Positions 43,135-51,669 of a DNA stretch of 60,562 nt are shown here, in pieces. Within the stretch, counting starts at the first letter, position 1, and every line of letters begins with the position of its first letter. This DNA is from GCA-2861595 sp035525365 (lineage in GTDB: Bacteria > Actinomycetota > Acidimicrobiia > Acidimicrobiales > GCA-2861595). The stretch is taken from assembly GCA_035525365.1 (NCBI GenBank), contig DATLEK010000059.1, positions 1 to 60,562 on the forward strand. Direction: 5' to 3'. Made by a program: the position numbers and the translations under genes. The notes under the pieces were generated by a model that ran no database searches, had not been told where the DNA came from, and worked only from the letters and a program-made list of their open reading frames with translations.

Positions 43135-44066
43135 TACCGCTCCTCGGACCTGAGCCAGTCGGCGGTGATGGCCAGGCCGTGTCGCAACTCGATGCGGGGC
43201 TCCCATCCGAGCACCCGCCGAGCCAGGGAGATGTCGGGCCGGCGCTGGGTGGGATCGTCGACGGGGAGGGGCTCGAAGACCATCTCCGAGGACGAACCGG
43301 TGACCTCGACCACCAGCTCGGCCAGGTCGCGGACCGTCCGCTCGGTGGGGTTGCCGATGTTCATCGGTCCGACGCAGTCGGAGTCGAGGAGAGCGAGGAG
43401 CCCCGTCACCTCGTCCTCCACGTAACAGAAGCTGCGGGTCTGGCTGCCGTCGCCGTAGATCGTGATGGGCTTGCCGTTCAGCGCCTGGGACAGGAAGTTC
43501 GACACCACCCGCCCGTCGCCCGGGCGCAGCCGCGGGCCGTAGGTGTTGAAGATCCGGGCGATGCGCACCTCCACGCCGTGGTAGCGGTGGTAGGCCATGG
43601 TGATGGCCTCGGCGAAGCGCTTGGCCTCGTCGTACACGCCGCGGGGGCCGATGGGGTTGACGTGCCCCCAGTACTCCTCGGCCTGGGGGTGGACCTGGGG
43701 ATCGCCGTAGACCTCGCTGGTGGACGCCAGCAGGAAGCGGGCGCCCTTGTCCTTGGCCAGGCCGAGCAGGTTGTGGGTGCCGAGGGACCCGACCTTCAGC
43801 GTCTGTATCGGCATCTCCAGGTAGTCACGGGGTGAGGCAGGACTGGCGAAGTGCAGCACGGCGTCGACCGGACCGGCGACATGGACGAAGTTGCTCACGT
43901 TGTGGCGCTGGAAGCTGAAGCGCTCGTGGCCGAAGAGGTGGGCGATGTTGTCGAGGCGGCCGGTGAGGAGGTTGTCGATGGCCACCACCTCATCGCCCCG
44001 CCCGAGGAGGCGGTCGCAGAGGTGCGAGCCCAGGAAGCCGGCGCCGCCGGTGACCACGGCCCTCAC
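43134..44066 (-). CDS. uxs: UDP-glucuronate decarboxylase (UDP-xylose synthase)
   Basis: 310 aa from GTG 44066, overlapping the ugd stop (GTGA). NAD-dependent SDR that oxidises C4 of UDP-glucuronate, loses CO2 and reduces the ketone to give UDP-xylose. Motifs: GGAGFLGSHLCDRLL (7-21), HFASPASPRDYLEMPIQTLK, STSEVYGDPQVHPQ (115-128), catalytic Y145-x3-K149 (YDEAK), IARIFNTYGPRLRPGDGRVVSNF and GDGSQTRSFCYV. These are diagnostic of UXS. The substrate is made by the enzyme of the preceding gene. Confidence 0.93.
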   Translation of the reverse strand: MRAVVTGGAGFLGSHLCDRLLGRGDEVVAIDNLLTGRLDNIAHLFGHERFSFQRHNVSNFVHVAGPVDAVLHFASPASPRDYLEMPIQTLKVGSLGTHNLLGLAKDKGARFLLASTSEVYGDPQVHPQAEEYWGHVNPIGPRGVYDEAKRFAEAITMAYHRYHGVEVRIARIFNTYGPRLRPGDGRVVSNFLSQALNGKPITIYGDGSQTRSFCYVEDEVTGLLALLDSDCVGPMNIGNPTERTVRDLAELVVEVTGSSSEMVFEPLPVDDPTQRRPDISLARRVLGWEPRIELRHGLAITADWLRSEER

Positions 44067-45340
44067 AGACGACCCATGCCCTCGTAGATGAATCCCTTGC
44101 GACGCACAGCGGCGGGATCGAGGAGGTTCCTGGCGTCGACGATCCGTGGGGAGGCCATCAGCTCGTGCACCTTGTCGAGATCCAGCCACCGGAACTCGTC
44201 CCACTCGGTGAGCACCACGAGGACGTCGGCGCCCTCACAGACGGCATAGGGATCGTCCATGCGCACGACGGCACCGAGGTCGCCGGTGGCGGCAGGGTCG
44301 TAAGCGCGCACGGCGGCGCCCTTGTCCTGAAGCCGCCGGATGACGGCGACCGCGGGGGAGTCGCGCGTGTCGTCGGTGCGGGCCTTGAACGAGAGCCCCC
44401 AGGCAGCGACGGTGGCGCCGGCGAGGGTGCGGCCCGCCACCCGCTCAACCTTGGCCACGACGCGGTCGTACTGCTCCTCGTTCACGGCCACCACCCCGCG
44501 CAGCAGGCTGAAGTCGTAGCCGCCGTCCTCGGCCAGGCGGATCAGGGCACGGGTGTCCTTGCCGAAGCACGACCCTCCCCAACCCGGGCCGGGCTTGAGG
44601 AACTCGAAGCCGATGCGCCGGTCGTAGCCCATGCCGAGCACCACCTCCCGCACGTCGGCCCCGACCGCCTCACAGAGGTTGGCGATGGCGTTGACGAAGG
44701 AGACCTTGGTGGCCAAAAAGGCGTTGGAGGCGTACTTGATGGCCTCGGCCGACGCCGGGTCCGTGACGATCAGCGGGGCCTCGAGACGCTCGAAGAGCGA
44801 GGCCACCCGCATGGCGGCGGCCTGGTCGTCGCTCCCGATCACGATGCGGTCCGGGTGCAGGCAGTCGTGCACGGCTGAACCCTCGCGGAGGAACTCCGGG
44901 TTGGACACCACGAAGACGTCGTCGCGCCCCATGGCCTGCTCCACTACGCGAGAGGACCCGACCGGCACCGTGGACTTGTTGATGACCACAGTCTCCGGCC
45001 GTAGGTGGGGGGCGATCTCCCTTGCCGCAGCCTCGATGTAGGCCAGGTCGGCGGAGCCGTCCTCCCCCTGAGGTGTGGGGACGCAGAGGAACACGAACTC
45101 GGCTTCGGTCACGGCTGCGGCGGCGCCCAGGACGAAGGACAGACGGTGGCCGTCGATGCCTTCGCGCACCATCTCTTCCAGACCCGTCTCGAAGATGGGG
45201 ATCTCGCCCCTGGACAGGCACTCGACCTTCCCGGGCAGCACGTCGGCGCAGATGACGTGGTGGCCGAGATGGGCCAGGTAGGCGCCGGTGGTGAGACCCA
45301 CATAACCGGTGCCGATGACGGCGATGCTGCTGGGGCTCAT
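44063..45340 (-). CDS. ugd: UDP-glucose 6-dehydrogenase
   Basis: 425 aa from ATG 45340, overlapping the rmlD stop (ATGA). Oxidises UDP-glucose to UDP-glucuronate with two NAD. Motifs: IGTGYVGLTTGAYLAHLGH (9-27), STVPVGSS, PEFLREGSAV, KYASNAFLATKVSFVNAIA (central dehydrogenase domain), catalytic Cys258 in PGPGWGGSCFGKD, and C-terminal GLSFKARTDDTRDSPAV. All catalytic positions are intact. It supplies the decarboxylase immediately downstream. Confidence 0.95.
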   Translation of the reverse strand: MSPSSIAVIGTGYVGLTTGAYLAHLGHHVICADVLPGKVECLSRGEIPIFETGLEEMVREGIDGHRLSFVLGAAAAVTEAEFVFLCVPTPQGEDGSADLAYIEAAAREIAPHLRPETVVINKSTVPVGSSRVVEQAMGRDDVFVVSNPEFLREGSAVHDCLHPDRIVIGSDDQAAAMRVASLFERLEAPLIVTDPASAEAIKYASNAFLATKVSFVNAIANLCEAVGADVREVVLGMGYDRRIGFEFLKPGPGWGGSCFGKDTRALIRLAEDGGYDFSLLRGVVAVNEEQYDRVVAKVERVAGRTLAGATVAAWGLSFKARTDDTRDSPAVAVIRRLQDKGAAVRAYDPAATGDLGAVVRMDDPYAVCEGADVLVVLTEWDEFRWLDLDKVHELMASPRIVDARNLLDPAAVRRKGFIYEGMGRL

Positions 45341-46185
45341 CCGTCGATGTGCTTCACGAGCCGCTCGAGCGGCTCGTGGAAATCGGACAGAAGGGGAATA
45401 CCCGAGAGACGAAGCGCGGAGTTGTCGAGCACCGACCACGGGGGCCGGGGGGCGGGGCGGGGCGGTTGCAGGTCCGCGGTGGCGATGGGCTTGATCCTGC
45501 CCGGGTCCAGCCCGGCGCACTGCATCGCTGCGCAGGCGAGGCCGTACCAGGTGGTGGCGCCCTGGTTGGTGACGTGGAAGGTGCCGGGAAGGCGGGAAAC
45601 GACAAGGCGGACGATCATCGACGCCAGGTCGTCGGCGAAGGTGGGGCAGCCGTGCTGGTCGTCGACCACGCTCAGCTCGTCTCGTTCTGCTGCCGCGGCC
45701 AGGATGGAGCGGACGAAGTTGCGGCCGAAGCGCCCGCAGACCCAGGAGGTGCGCACGATGGTGGCATCGTGGCCCAGCTCCTGCTCACCGCCGAGCTTGG
45801 AGCTGCCGTAGGCCGAGCGCGGGCCGGTGGCGTCCCACTCGGTGTAGGGCGAGGTGGCGTCGCCGGCGAAGACGTAGTCGGTGGAGAGGTAACAGACACG
45901 CGCGCCGGCCAGCCTGGCGCCCTCGGCCACGTGGCGGGTGCCCAGCGCGTTCACCTGCAACGCCCGGGAGGGATCGAGCTGGCAGCCATCGACGTCGGTC
46001 CAGGCCGCGGCATGGACCACCGCATCCGGCTGGGCGGAGCAGATCGCCTGGAGCACGCTGTCGCGGTCGGCCACGTCGAGCTGGCGGCGATCGATGGCGA
46101 TGACCTCGTAGTTGGGATGGGTGGCGAAGGCCTCAACCAGCTCCAGGCCCACCTGGCCCTGGGCGCCGGTGATAAGGACCCTCAT
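45337..46185 (-). CDS. rmlD: dTDP-4-dehydrorhamnose reductase
   Basis: 282 aa from ATG 46185, overlapping the rmlB stop (ATGA). Last step of dTDP-L-rhamnose synthesis, NAD(P)H-dependent reduction at C4. Motifs: LITGAQGQVGLELV, HAAAWTDVDGCQLD (family HAAAYTxVDxAE), LSTDYVFAGD (100-109), Y126-x3-K130 (YGSSK), RTSWVCGRFGRNFVRSIL and VDDQHGCPTFADDLA. Length is normal. No RmlC (3,5-epimerase) is encoded in this operon or the window. Confidence 0.94.
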   Translation of the reverse strand: MRVLITGAQGQVGLELVEAFATHPNYEVIAIDRRQLDVADRDSVLQAICSAQPDAVVHAAAWTDVDGCQLDPSRALQVNALGTRHVAEGARLAGARVCYLSTDYVFAGDATSPYTEWDATGPRSAYGSSKLGGEQELGHDATIVRTSWVCGRFGRNFVRSILAAAAERDELSVVDDQHGCPTFADDLASMIVRLVVSRLPGTFHVTNQGATTWYGLACAAMQCAGLDPGRIKPIATADLQPPRPAPRPPWSVLDNSALRLSGIPLLSDFHEPLERLVKHIDG

Positions 46186-47150
46186 GAGGTGGAGGTGGCG
46201 GGCTTCAACGGCTCCCACCAGCGCCGGTTGTCCCGGTACCAGGCAACGGTGGAGGCCAGGGCCTCGTCGAGGTCGCGGGCCGGAGCCCACCCGAGGGCCC
46301 GTACGCGGGTGCTGTCCACGGAGTAGCGGCGATCGTGGCCCAGGCGGTCCTCGACGTAGCGGACCATGTCCTCGCCGGCACCCATCAGGGCCAGCAGCTT
46401 GTCCACCAGGAGCCGGTTCGGGACCTCGTTGCCGGCGCCGATGTTGTACACGGTGCCGATCTCGCCACGTCGGAGGACCAGATCGATGGCCGCGCAGTTG
46501 TCCTCGACGTGGCACCAGTCACGGATGTTCATGCCGTCGCCGTAGAGGGGCACCTGGAGACCGTCGAGCAGGTTGGTGACGAACAGCGGGATGACCTTCT
46601 CGGGGTACTGGAAGGGACCGAAGTTGTTCGACGACCTGGTCACCAGCACGGGCAGGGCGAAGGTGGAAAAGTACGAGAGGGCGATGAGGTCCGACCCTGC
46701 TTTGGACGCGCTGTACGGCGACCGGGGATCGAGGGCGTCGCCCTCACCCGAAGAGCCCTGCTCCACTGATCCGTACACCTCGTCGGTGGAGACGTGCACG
46801 ACGCGGTCGACCTCGGCCCGGCGGGCCACGTCGCACACGACATTGGTGCCCAGGCAGTTGGTACGCACGAACTCGTCGGGGCTGGCGATGGAGCGGTCGA
46901 CGTGGCTCTCGGCGGCGAAGTGCAGCACGGCGTCGTGGCCGGCCATGGCCTGTTCGACCGACTCCCGGTCGCACACGTCGCCCTTCACGAACCGGTAGCG
47001 GGGATCGTCCTCGACCTCGGCCAGGTTGGCCAGGTTGCCGGCGTAGGTGAGGGCGTCGAATACGGTGACGTGGTCGTCGCTGCCGGCGAAAACGTGGCGG
47101 ACGTAGTTGGAACCGATGAACCCGGCGCCGCCGGTGACGAACAGTTTCAC
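46182..47150 (-). CDS. rmlB: dTDP-glucose 4,6-dehydratase
   Basis: 322 aa, GTG start at 47150. Converts dTDP-glucose to dTDP-4-keto-6-deoxyglucose. Motifs: GGAGFIGSNYVRH (7-19), FDALTYAGNLANL, HFAAESHVDRSI (77-88), STDEVYGS with the dehydratase acid/base pair D123-E124, Y146-x3-K150 (YSASK), and RSSNNFGPFQYPEKVIPLF. Diagnostic for RmlB. It lies 19 bases after rmlA and overlaps rmlD. Confidence 0.95.
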   Translation of the reverse strand: MKLFVTGGAGFIGSNYVRHVFAGSDDHVTVFDALTYAGNLANLAEVEDDPRYRFVKGDVCDRESVEQAMAGHDAVLHFAAESHVDRSIASPDEFVRTNCLGTNVVCDVARRAEVDRVVHVSTDEVYGSVEQGSSGEGDALDPRSPYSASKAGSDLIALSYFSTFALPVLVTRSSNNFGPFQYPEKVIPLFVTNLLDGLQVPLYGDGMNIRDWCHVEDNCAAIDLVLRRGEIGTVYNIGAGNEVPNRLLVDKLLALMGAGEDMVRYVEDRLGHDRRYSVDSTRVRALGWAPARDLDEALASTVAWYRDNRRWWEPLKPATSTS

Positions 47151-47169
47151 GAGGGGAGCCTACAGAGGC

Positions 47170-48240
47170 TCAGACCAGGTCGACCCGGGAGTGATCGCCC
47201 AGCATCAGGCGGACGACGCGGGGCCCGCGCTCGGTGCGGCTCACCTCCACCTGCTTGCCGATGAGGGAGTCGGCGATGCGGCGCACGTCGTGTATACGGC
47301 TCTCCTCGAGCACGATCGAGTACTCCACCTCGGACCGCGCGACGTGGCAGCCGTAGTACACCGAGGTGAAGGGCCCGATGTAGCTGTCGACGATGCGGGT
47401 GCCTTCGCCGATGATGGAGGGGCCCCTCACGATGGAGCGGACGATCTCGGCGCCGGGCTGGATGACGACCCTGCCTTCGATCCTCGACTCGCCGTCCACC
47501 AGGCCCTCGATGCGGGGCTCGATCGTCTCGAGGATGAGACGGTTCCCCTCCAACAACGCCTCGAGGTTGCCGGTGTCCTTCCACCAGCCGTCGAGGATCT
47601 GGCTGCGGACGCGATGGCCGGCGTCGATCAGCCACTGGATGGCGTCGGTTATCTCCAGCTCTCCGCGCGCCGACGGCTCGATGGCCCGGACGGCGTCGTG
47701 GATGCGGGTGTCGAAAAGGTACACCCCCACCAGCGCCAGATCCGAGGGGGGATCGTCGGGCTTCTCCAACAGACGCACGACCTGGCCCGTGTCGTCGAGC
47801 TCGGCCACGCCGAACTGGCGGGGATCGGGAACCCTCGCCAGGAGGATCTGGGCGGCGGCCTCGCCGTCCAGCTTCTCGAAGCCCTCGACCAGATCGGCTA
47901 TCCCCTCCCGCAGCAGGTTGTCGCCGAGGTACATGACGAAGCTGTCGTCGCCGAGGAACTCCTGGGCGATGAGCACGCAGTGGGCCAGACCGAGCGGCGC
48001 CGTCTGGGGGATGTAGGTGACTTCGAGGCCGAAGCGGGAGCCGTCCCCGACGGCCGCCCGCATCTCCTCGGCGGTGTCGCCCACGATGAGGCCCACCTCG
48101 ACGATGCCGGCCTCAGCCATGGCCTCCAGGCCATAGAACAGGATGGGCTTGTTGGCCACGGGGACCAGCTGCTTGGCGCCGGTGTGGGTGATGGGGCGCA
48201 GGCGGGTGCCGGCTCCGCCGGCCAGGATCAGTGCTTTCAC
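47170..48240 (-). CDS. rmlA: Glucose-1-phosphate thymidylyltransferase, long form
   Basis: 356 aa, GTG start. Makes dTDP-glucose from dTTP and glucose-1-phosphate. Motifs: LAGGAGTRLRPITHTGAKQL (6-25), YLGDNLL metal site, VGVYLFD and WWKDTGNLEALLEGNR. The C-terminal 110 residues form a left-handed beta-helix (IQPGAEIVRSIVRGPSIIGEGTRI), so it belongs to the long actinobacterial/archaeal RmlA type rather than the short enterobacterial one. First gene of the run of overlapping sugar genes, only 4 bases after the LCP gene. Confidence 0.93.
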   Translation of the reverse strand: MKALILAGGAGTRLRPITHTGAKQLVPVANKPILFYGLEAMAEAGIVEVGLIVGDTAEEMRAAVGDGSRFGLEVTYIPQTAPLGLAHCVLIAQEFLGDDSFVMYLGDNLLREGIADLVEGFEKLDGEAAAQILLARVPDPRQFGVAELDDTGQVVRLLEKPDDPPSDLALVGVYLFDTRIHDAVRAIEPSARGELEITDAIQWLIDAGHRVRSQILDGWWKDTGNLEALLEGNRLILETIEPRIEGLVDGESRIEGRVVIQPGAEIVRSIVRGPSIIGEGTRIVDSYIGPFTSVYYGCHVARSEVEYSIVLEESRIHDVRRIADSLIGKQVEVSRTERGPRVVRLMLGDHSRVDLV

Positions 48241-48244
48241 CGCT

Positions 48245-49717
48245 TCAGCATGCCGCCTGCGCCGGCGCCACGCTGGTCTGGGGCGCCGCCGCCTTGCCGC
48301 CGGGGCCGGGCTTGGGCGCAGTCGGCGCCGGCGGCGGCGCCGAACTCGGCGGTGCGGGCGTGCCGGCGGGGTCCCTGATGCCCTTGAAGTCGGCGCCGGT
48401 GACCAGCACGAGGTCGCCCCCGCGCAGCGCCAGGTCCTCCTTGAGCACGGCGGAACCGTCGACGTAAGCCTTCAGCAGCTCGGCCTTGGCCAGCTGGCCG
48501 CGGCCGTAGCGGACCTCGGACTGGCGGTAGGTGAAGGAATCCGCGGACCCCACGCCGGCCACGCCGAAGTTGGCCTTCTGCAGGCCCTGCGCAGCGGTTC
48601 CGGCCTGACCGCTGGTGCCCGAGCCGTTGAGCACCCGGGCCCGCACGGTTCCGGGCAGGACCTTGGGCGGCGGCTCCGTCGGCGCGGGAGGAGCCTTGCC
48701 GCTGAACCGGTCGATGATCTGGGTGGCGTCCGGCTCGACGAGACGCAGGATGGACTTCCCGTCGATTCGGCCCCCGACCGTGGGGAGGCTGAAGATCTCC
48801 ACCGCGTCCGGCTCCAGCGACTTGAACTGGCGGGCCAACCGGAAGATGTCCTTGGTGGAGAAGGCCTTGTCGATGGTGACCTTGTTCACGGCGGTGTTCA
48901 CCAGAGCGTTGAGAGTGAGGGGGTTGCGACCGGCGCGGGAGGCCTTGCCCAGGACCCGGCGGATGAAGCCCTGCTGGCGCTGGATGCGGCCGAGGTCCGC
49001 AGTGGGATCCGTCTGCCACTTGCCTTTCTCGAGGTACTGGTAGTTCCGGCTGCGCACGTAGGCCAGTGCGGTGTTGCCGTTCATCTTCACGCACCCCGGG
49101 TTGCGGATGTCGAGGCCTGAGACCCTGTCCCGGGCCGGGGCGTCGAAGAAGAGCGTCACCCCGCCAATGGCGTTGACGACTCCCCGGAAGCCGTTGAAGT
49201 CGACCTCGGCGTAATGGTCGATCTCGATGCCCAGCGATTCACGAAGGGTGCGGATCAGCACGTCGGGGCCTTTCTCGAAGGCGCTGTTGATGCGGTCCGG
49301 GCGCTGGTTGGCCCGCCCGGCGATGGGAACCGCGAGATCGCGGGGAATGGAGAGGATGGCCGCCTTCTGCGCCTCCGGGTCGGCATGGAGGATGAGGATG
49401 GTGTCGCTGCGCTGGCCGCCGGCATCCTTCTGGGTCCCGAACTGCTCCTGTTCGGCGGCGCTGATGTCCTTGCGGGCGTCCGAGCCCACCAGGAGGACGT
49501 TCATGGGGATCCCCGCCTTGTCCTCACCGCAGTCGCGGAGGACCTCCTGGGCCGGGGTGCACTCGAAGGAGATCTTCGGCACGCGGCCGAACTGCCACTT
49601 GAGGTAGGCGTAGCCGACGCCGCTGATCACCAGGCAGATGGCGACGAAGATGTTGACGCCTAGGAGAAGGCGGCGTGGCCACCGGCGCGGGCGACTGGCC
49701 CCAGGCTGCGTGGCCAC
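48245..49717 (-). CDS. LytR-CpsA-Psr family polymer ligase with LytR_C domain
   Basis: 490 aa, GTG start at 49717. Basic N-terminus, one membrane helix (LLLGVNIFVAICLVISGVGYAY), then the extracytoplasmic LCP catalytic domain: NVLLVGSDARKD, GGQRSDTILILHADPEAQKAA, SIPRDLAVPI (substrate Arg/Asp), HYAEVDFNGFRGVVNAIGGV, and YVRSRNYQ. A LytR_C domain follows (VRARVLNGSGTSGQAGTAAQ to LVLVTGADFKG), then a Pro-rich tail. LCP enzymes attach lipid-linked glycopolymers to peptidoglycan, which fits its place ahead of the dTDP-rhamnose, UDP-xylose and glycosyltransferase operon. Confidence 0.92.
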   Translation of the reverse strand: MATQPGASRPRRWPRRLLLGVNIFVAICLVISGVGYAYLKWQFGRVPKISFECTPAQEVLRDCGEDKAGIPMNVLLVGSDARKDISAAEQEQFGTQKDAGGQRSDTILILHADPEAQKAAILSIPRDLAVPIAGRANQRPDRINSAFEKGPDVLIRTLRESLGIEIDHYAEVDFNGFRGVVNAIGGVTLFFDAPARDRVSGLDIRNPGCVKMNGNTALAYVRSRNYQYLEKGKWQTDPTADLGRIQRQQGFIRRVLGKASRAGRNPLTLNALVNTAVNKVTIDKAFSTKDIFRLARQFKSLEPDAVEIFSLPTVGGRIDGKSILRLVEPDATQIIDRFSGKAPPAPTEPPPKVLPGTVRARVLNGSGTSGQAGTAAQGLQKANFGVAGVGSADSFTYRQSEVRYGRGQLAKAELLKAYVDGSAVLKEDLALRGGDLVLVTGADFKGIRDPAGTPAPPSSAPPPAPTAPKPGPGGKAAAPQTSVAPAQAAC

Positions 49718-50759
49718 GGCAGGAACCTACCAGTGGCCCGTCGCCGTAGGCTGGCGCGCCTTGGCCCCCGATCCTCTCGCCGTGGTCGGCGGGCGGCTGG
49801 CAACCGGCCTCGTCGACCTCACCTCGGACCTCACCGCCCTCGACAGCGCCGGCTTCTGGGCGGTGGCGATCTCCTTCGAGGGCCACGCCACCTGTGCCCG
49901 CTTCGAGCGCGTGCGGCCTGCCCGGCCGTGGCCGGGGCCGCCCTGGCGGGGGCCTCTGGCGGGAACGTGGCGCACGAGCCTGGACGGGGCGGCGTTCGCC
50001 AAGGCGGTGGTGGCCGTGAGGGAGGCGATCGCCGCCGGCGACGTCTACCAGGTGAACCTCACCCGCCGGCTGTCGGCACCGCTGCCGGCCGGCGCCGACG
50101 TGGCCGCCCTCGGTGCCGCCCTGGCCGCCGGCAACCCGGCTCCGTACGCCGCCGTGCTGCGGATCCCCCAGGCCGGCGTGCACATCGCCTCGGCCTCACC
50201 TGAACGGTTCCTCCGCCGGGCCGGGCCGATGGTGGAGTCCCGTCCCATCAAGGGAACGGCGGCCACCCCGGACGGCTTCACGGCCAAGGACCGGGCCGAG
50301 AACGTGATGATCGTGGATCTCGTCCGCAACGACCTGGGGCGGGTATGCGAGTTCGGCTCCGTGGAGACGGTGGGGCTGTGCCAGGCCGAGGCCCACCCGG
50401 GACTGCACCACCTGGTGTCCACTGTGCGGGGCCGGCTGCGGGCCGGCGCCGGCTGGGCCGAGATGATCGGCGCCACGTTCCCGCCCGGCTCGGTGACCGG
50501 CGCGCCGAAGCTGGCTGCCCTCCAGACGATCGCCCAGCTGGAGCCCGTGCCCCGCGGCCCCTACTGTGGCGCCATCGGATGGGTGGACGCCGACGCCGGC
50601 GAAGGCGACTTGAACGTGGCCATCCGCACCTTCTGGTTCCAGGAGGGCGAGATACACCTGGGAACAGGTGGCGCCATCACCTGGGACTCCACCCCCGAGG
50701 GGGAATGGGAGGAGACCGAGCTGAAGGCCCGCCGCCTCCTGTCGGTCGTCTCCTCATGA
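49710..50759 (+). CDS. pabB: Aminodeoxychorismate synthase component I
   Basis: About 349 aa from GTG 49710; a longer form from 49638 would run deep into the divergent LCP gene, and a TTG at 49758 is also possible. Chorismate-binding fold: AAGDVYQVNLTRRL, ESRPIKGT with the PabB-type nucleophile Lys181, DRAENVMIVDLVRNDLGRV, HHLVSTVRGRL, FPPGSVTGAPKLAAL and YCGAIGWVDADAGEGDLNVAIRTF. The PIKGT motif separates it from anthranilate synthase TrpE. Makes 4-amino-4-deoxychorismate for folate. Its start overlaps the opposite-strand LCP start by 8 bases. pabC follows. Confidence 0.9.
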   Translation: MATAGTYQWPVAVGWRALAPDPLAVVGGRLATGLVDLTSDLTALDSAGFWAVAISFEGHATCARFERVRPARPWPGPPWRGPLAGTWRTSLDGAAFAKAVVAVREAIAAGDVYQVNLTRRLSAPLPAGADVAALGAALAAGNPAPYAAVLRIPQAGVHIASASPERFLRRAGPMVESRPIKGTAATPDGFTAKDRAENVMIVDLVRNDLGRVCEFGSVETVGLCQAEAHPGLHHLVSTVRGRLRAGAGWAEMIGATFPPGSVTGAPKLAALQTIAQLEPVPRGPYCGAIGWVDADAGEGDLNVAIRTFWFQEGEIHLGTGGAITWDSTPEGEWEETELKARRLLSVVSS

Positions 50760-50844
50760 GCCGGGCCATGAGCGCCCACAGCGCCGGGCGGGGATGGGGA
50801 CCCCGCCTCGGCGAGGAGGCCGGGGTTGGGGCCCCGGCCGGGCC

Positions 50845-51669
50845 ATGAGCACCGTGTGGGTGAACGGGGAGCTGGTGGATGCCGCTGACGCCAGCATCTC
50901 GGTGTTCGACCACGGTCTCACCGTCGGCGACGGCGTCTTCGAGACGCTGAAGTCCTACGGCGGCCGCCCTTTCGCCGTCCGCCGCCACCTCGACCGTTTG
51001 GGCACCTCAGCCGCCGGCCTCGGGCTGACCGCTCCTCCGCCCGAGGTGCTCCGTGCCGCGATGGAAGAGGTGGTGGCGGCCAACGGCCTTGGTGACGGGG
51101 CCGTACGCATCACCTTCACCGGCGGCCCCGGCCCGCTCGGTTCGGCCCGAGGAGACAGCGGTCCCACGATCATCGTCGCCACCGCGCCGCTGGCCCCGTG
51201 GCCCCCCACCACAGGAGTGTCGGTGGTCCCCTGGCCCCGCAACGAACGCGGGGCGGTGGCCGGGATAAAGACCACGTCGTACGCCGAGAACGTGGTCGCC
51301 CTGGCTTACGCCCTGGAACGGGGCGGCGGCGAAGCGATCTTCCTCAACCTCGTCGGCAACGTGTGCGAGGGCACCGGCAGCAACATCTTCGTCGGCGTGG
51401 ACGGCCGGCTGGTGACGCCCCCGCTGTCCGCCGGCTGCCTCGCCGGCGTCACCCGGGCACTGATCCTGGAGAGCGGCCTCGCCGTCGAGGCCGAAGTCAC
51501 CACCGCCGACCTCGACCGCTGCACCGAAGCATTCCTCGCCTCCACCACCCGCGAGGTGCAACCCATCGGCCAGGTGGACGGACGGCCCCTCCCGTCAGCG
51601 CCGGGTCCCCTCACCGAGGCCGCCGGCGCCGCCTTCGCCGCCGTAGTCGCCGGCGACATCGACCCCTGA
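50845..51669 (+). CDS. pabC: Aminodeoxychorismate lyase (class IV PLP aminotransferase fold)
   Basis: 274 aa from ATG 50845. Fold-type IV PLP enzyme: VFDHGLTVGDGVFETLKSYG, catalytic Lys142 in GIKTTSYAENVVALAYA, GEAIFLNLVGNVCEGTGSNIF and LSAGCLAGVTRALIL, ending STTREVQPIGQVDGRPL. Position directly after pabB favours 4-amino-4-deoxychorismate lyase (para-aminobenzoate release) over branched-chain or D-amino-acid aminotransferase; sequence alone does not decide. The gap after pabB holds two copies of CCGGGCCATGAGC (near 50761 and 50837), the second containing the start. Its 3' end overlaps birA antisense by 75 bases. Confidence 0.88.
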   Translation: MSTVWVNGELVDAADASISVFDHGLTVGDGVFETLKSYGGRPFAVRRHLDRLGTSAAGLGLTAPPPEVLRAAMEEVVAANGLGDGAVRITFTGGPGPLGSARGDSGPTIIVATAPLAPWPPTTGVSVVPWPRNERGAVAGIKTTSYAENVVALAYALERGGGEAIFLNLVGNVCEGTGSNIFVGVDGRLVTPPLSAGCLAGVTRALILESGLAVEAEVTTADLDRCTEAFLASTTREVQPIGQVDGRPLPSAPGPLTEAAGAAFAAVVAGDIDP

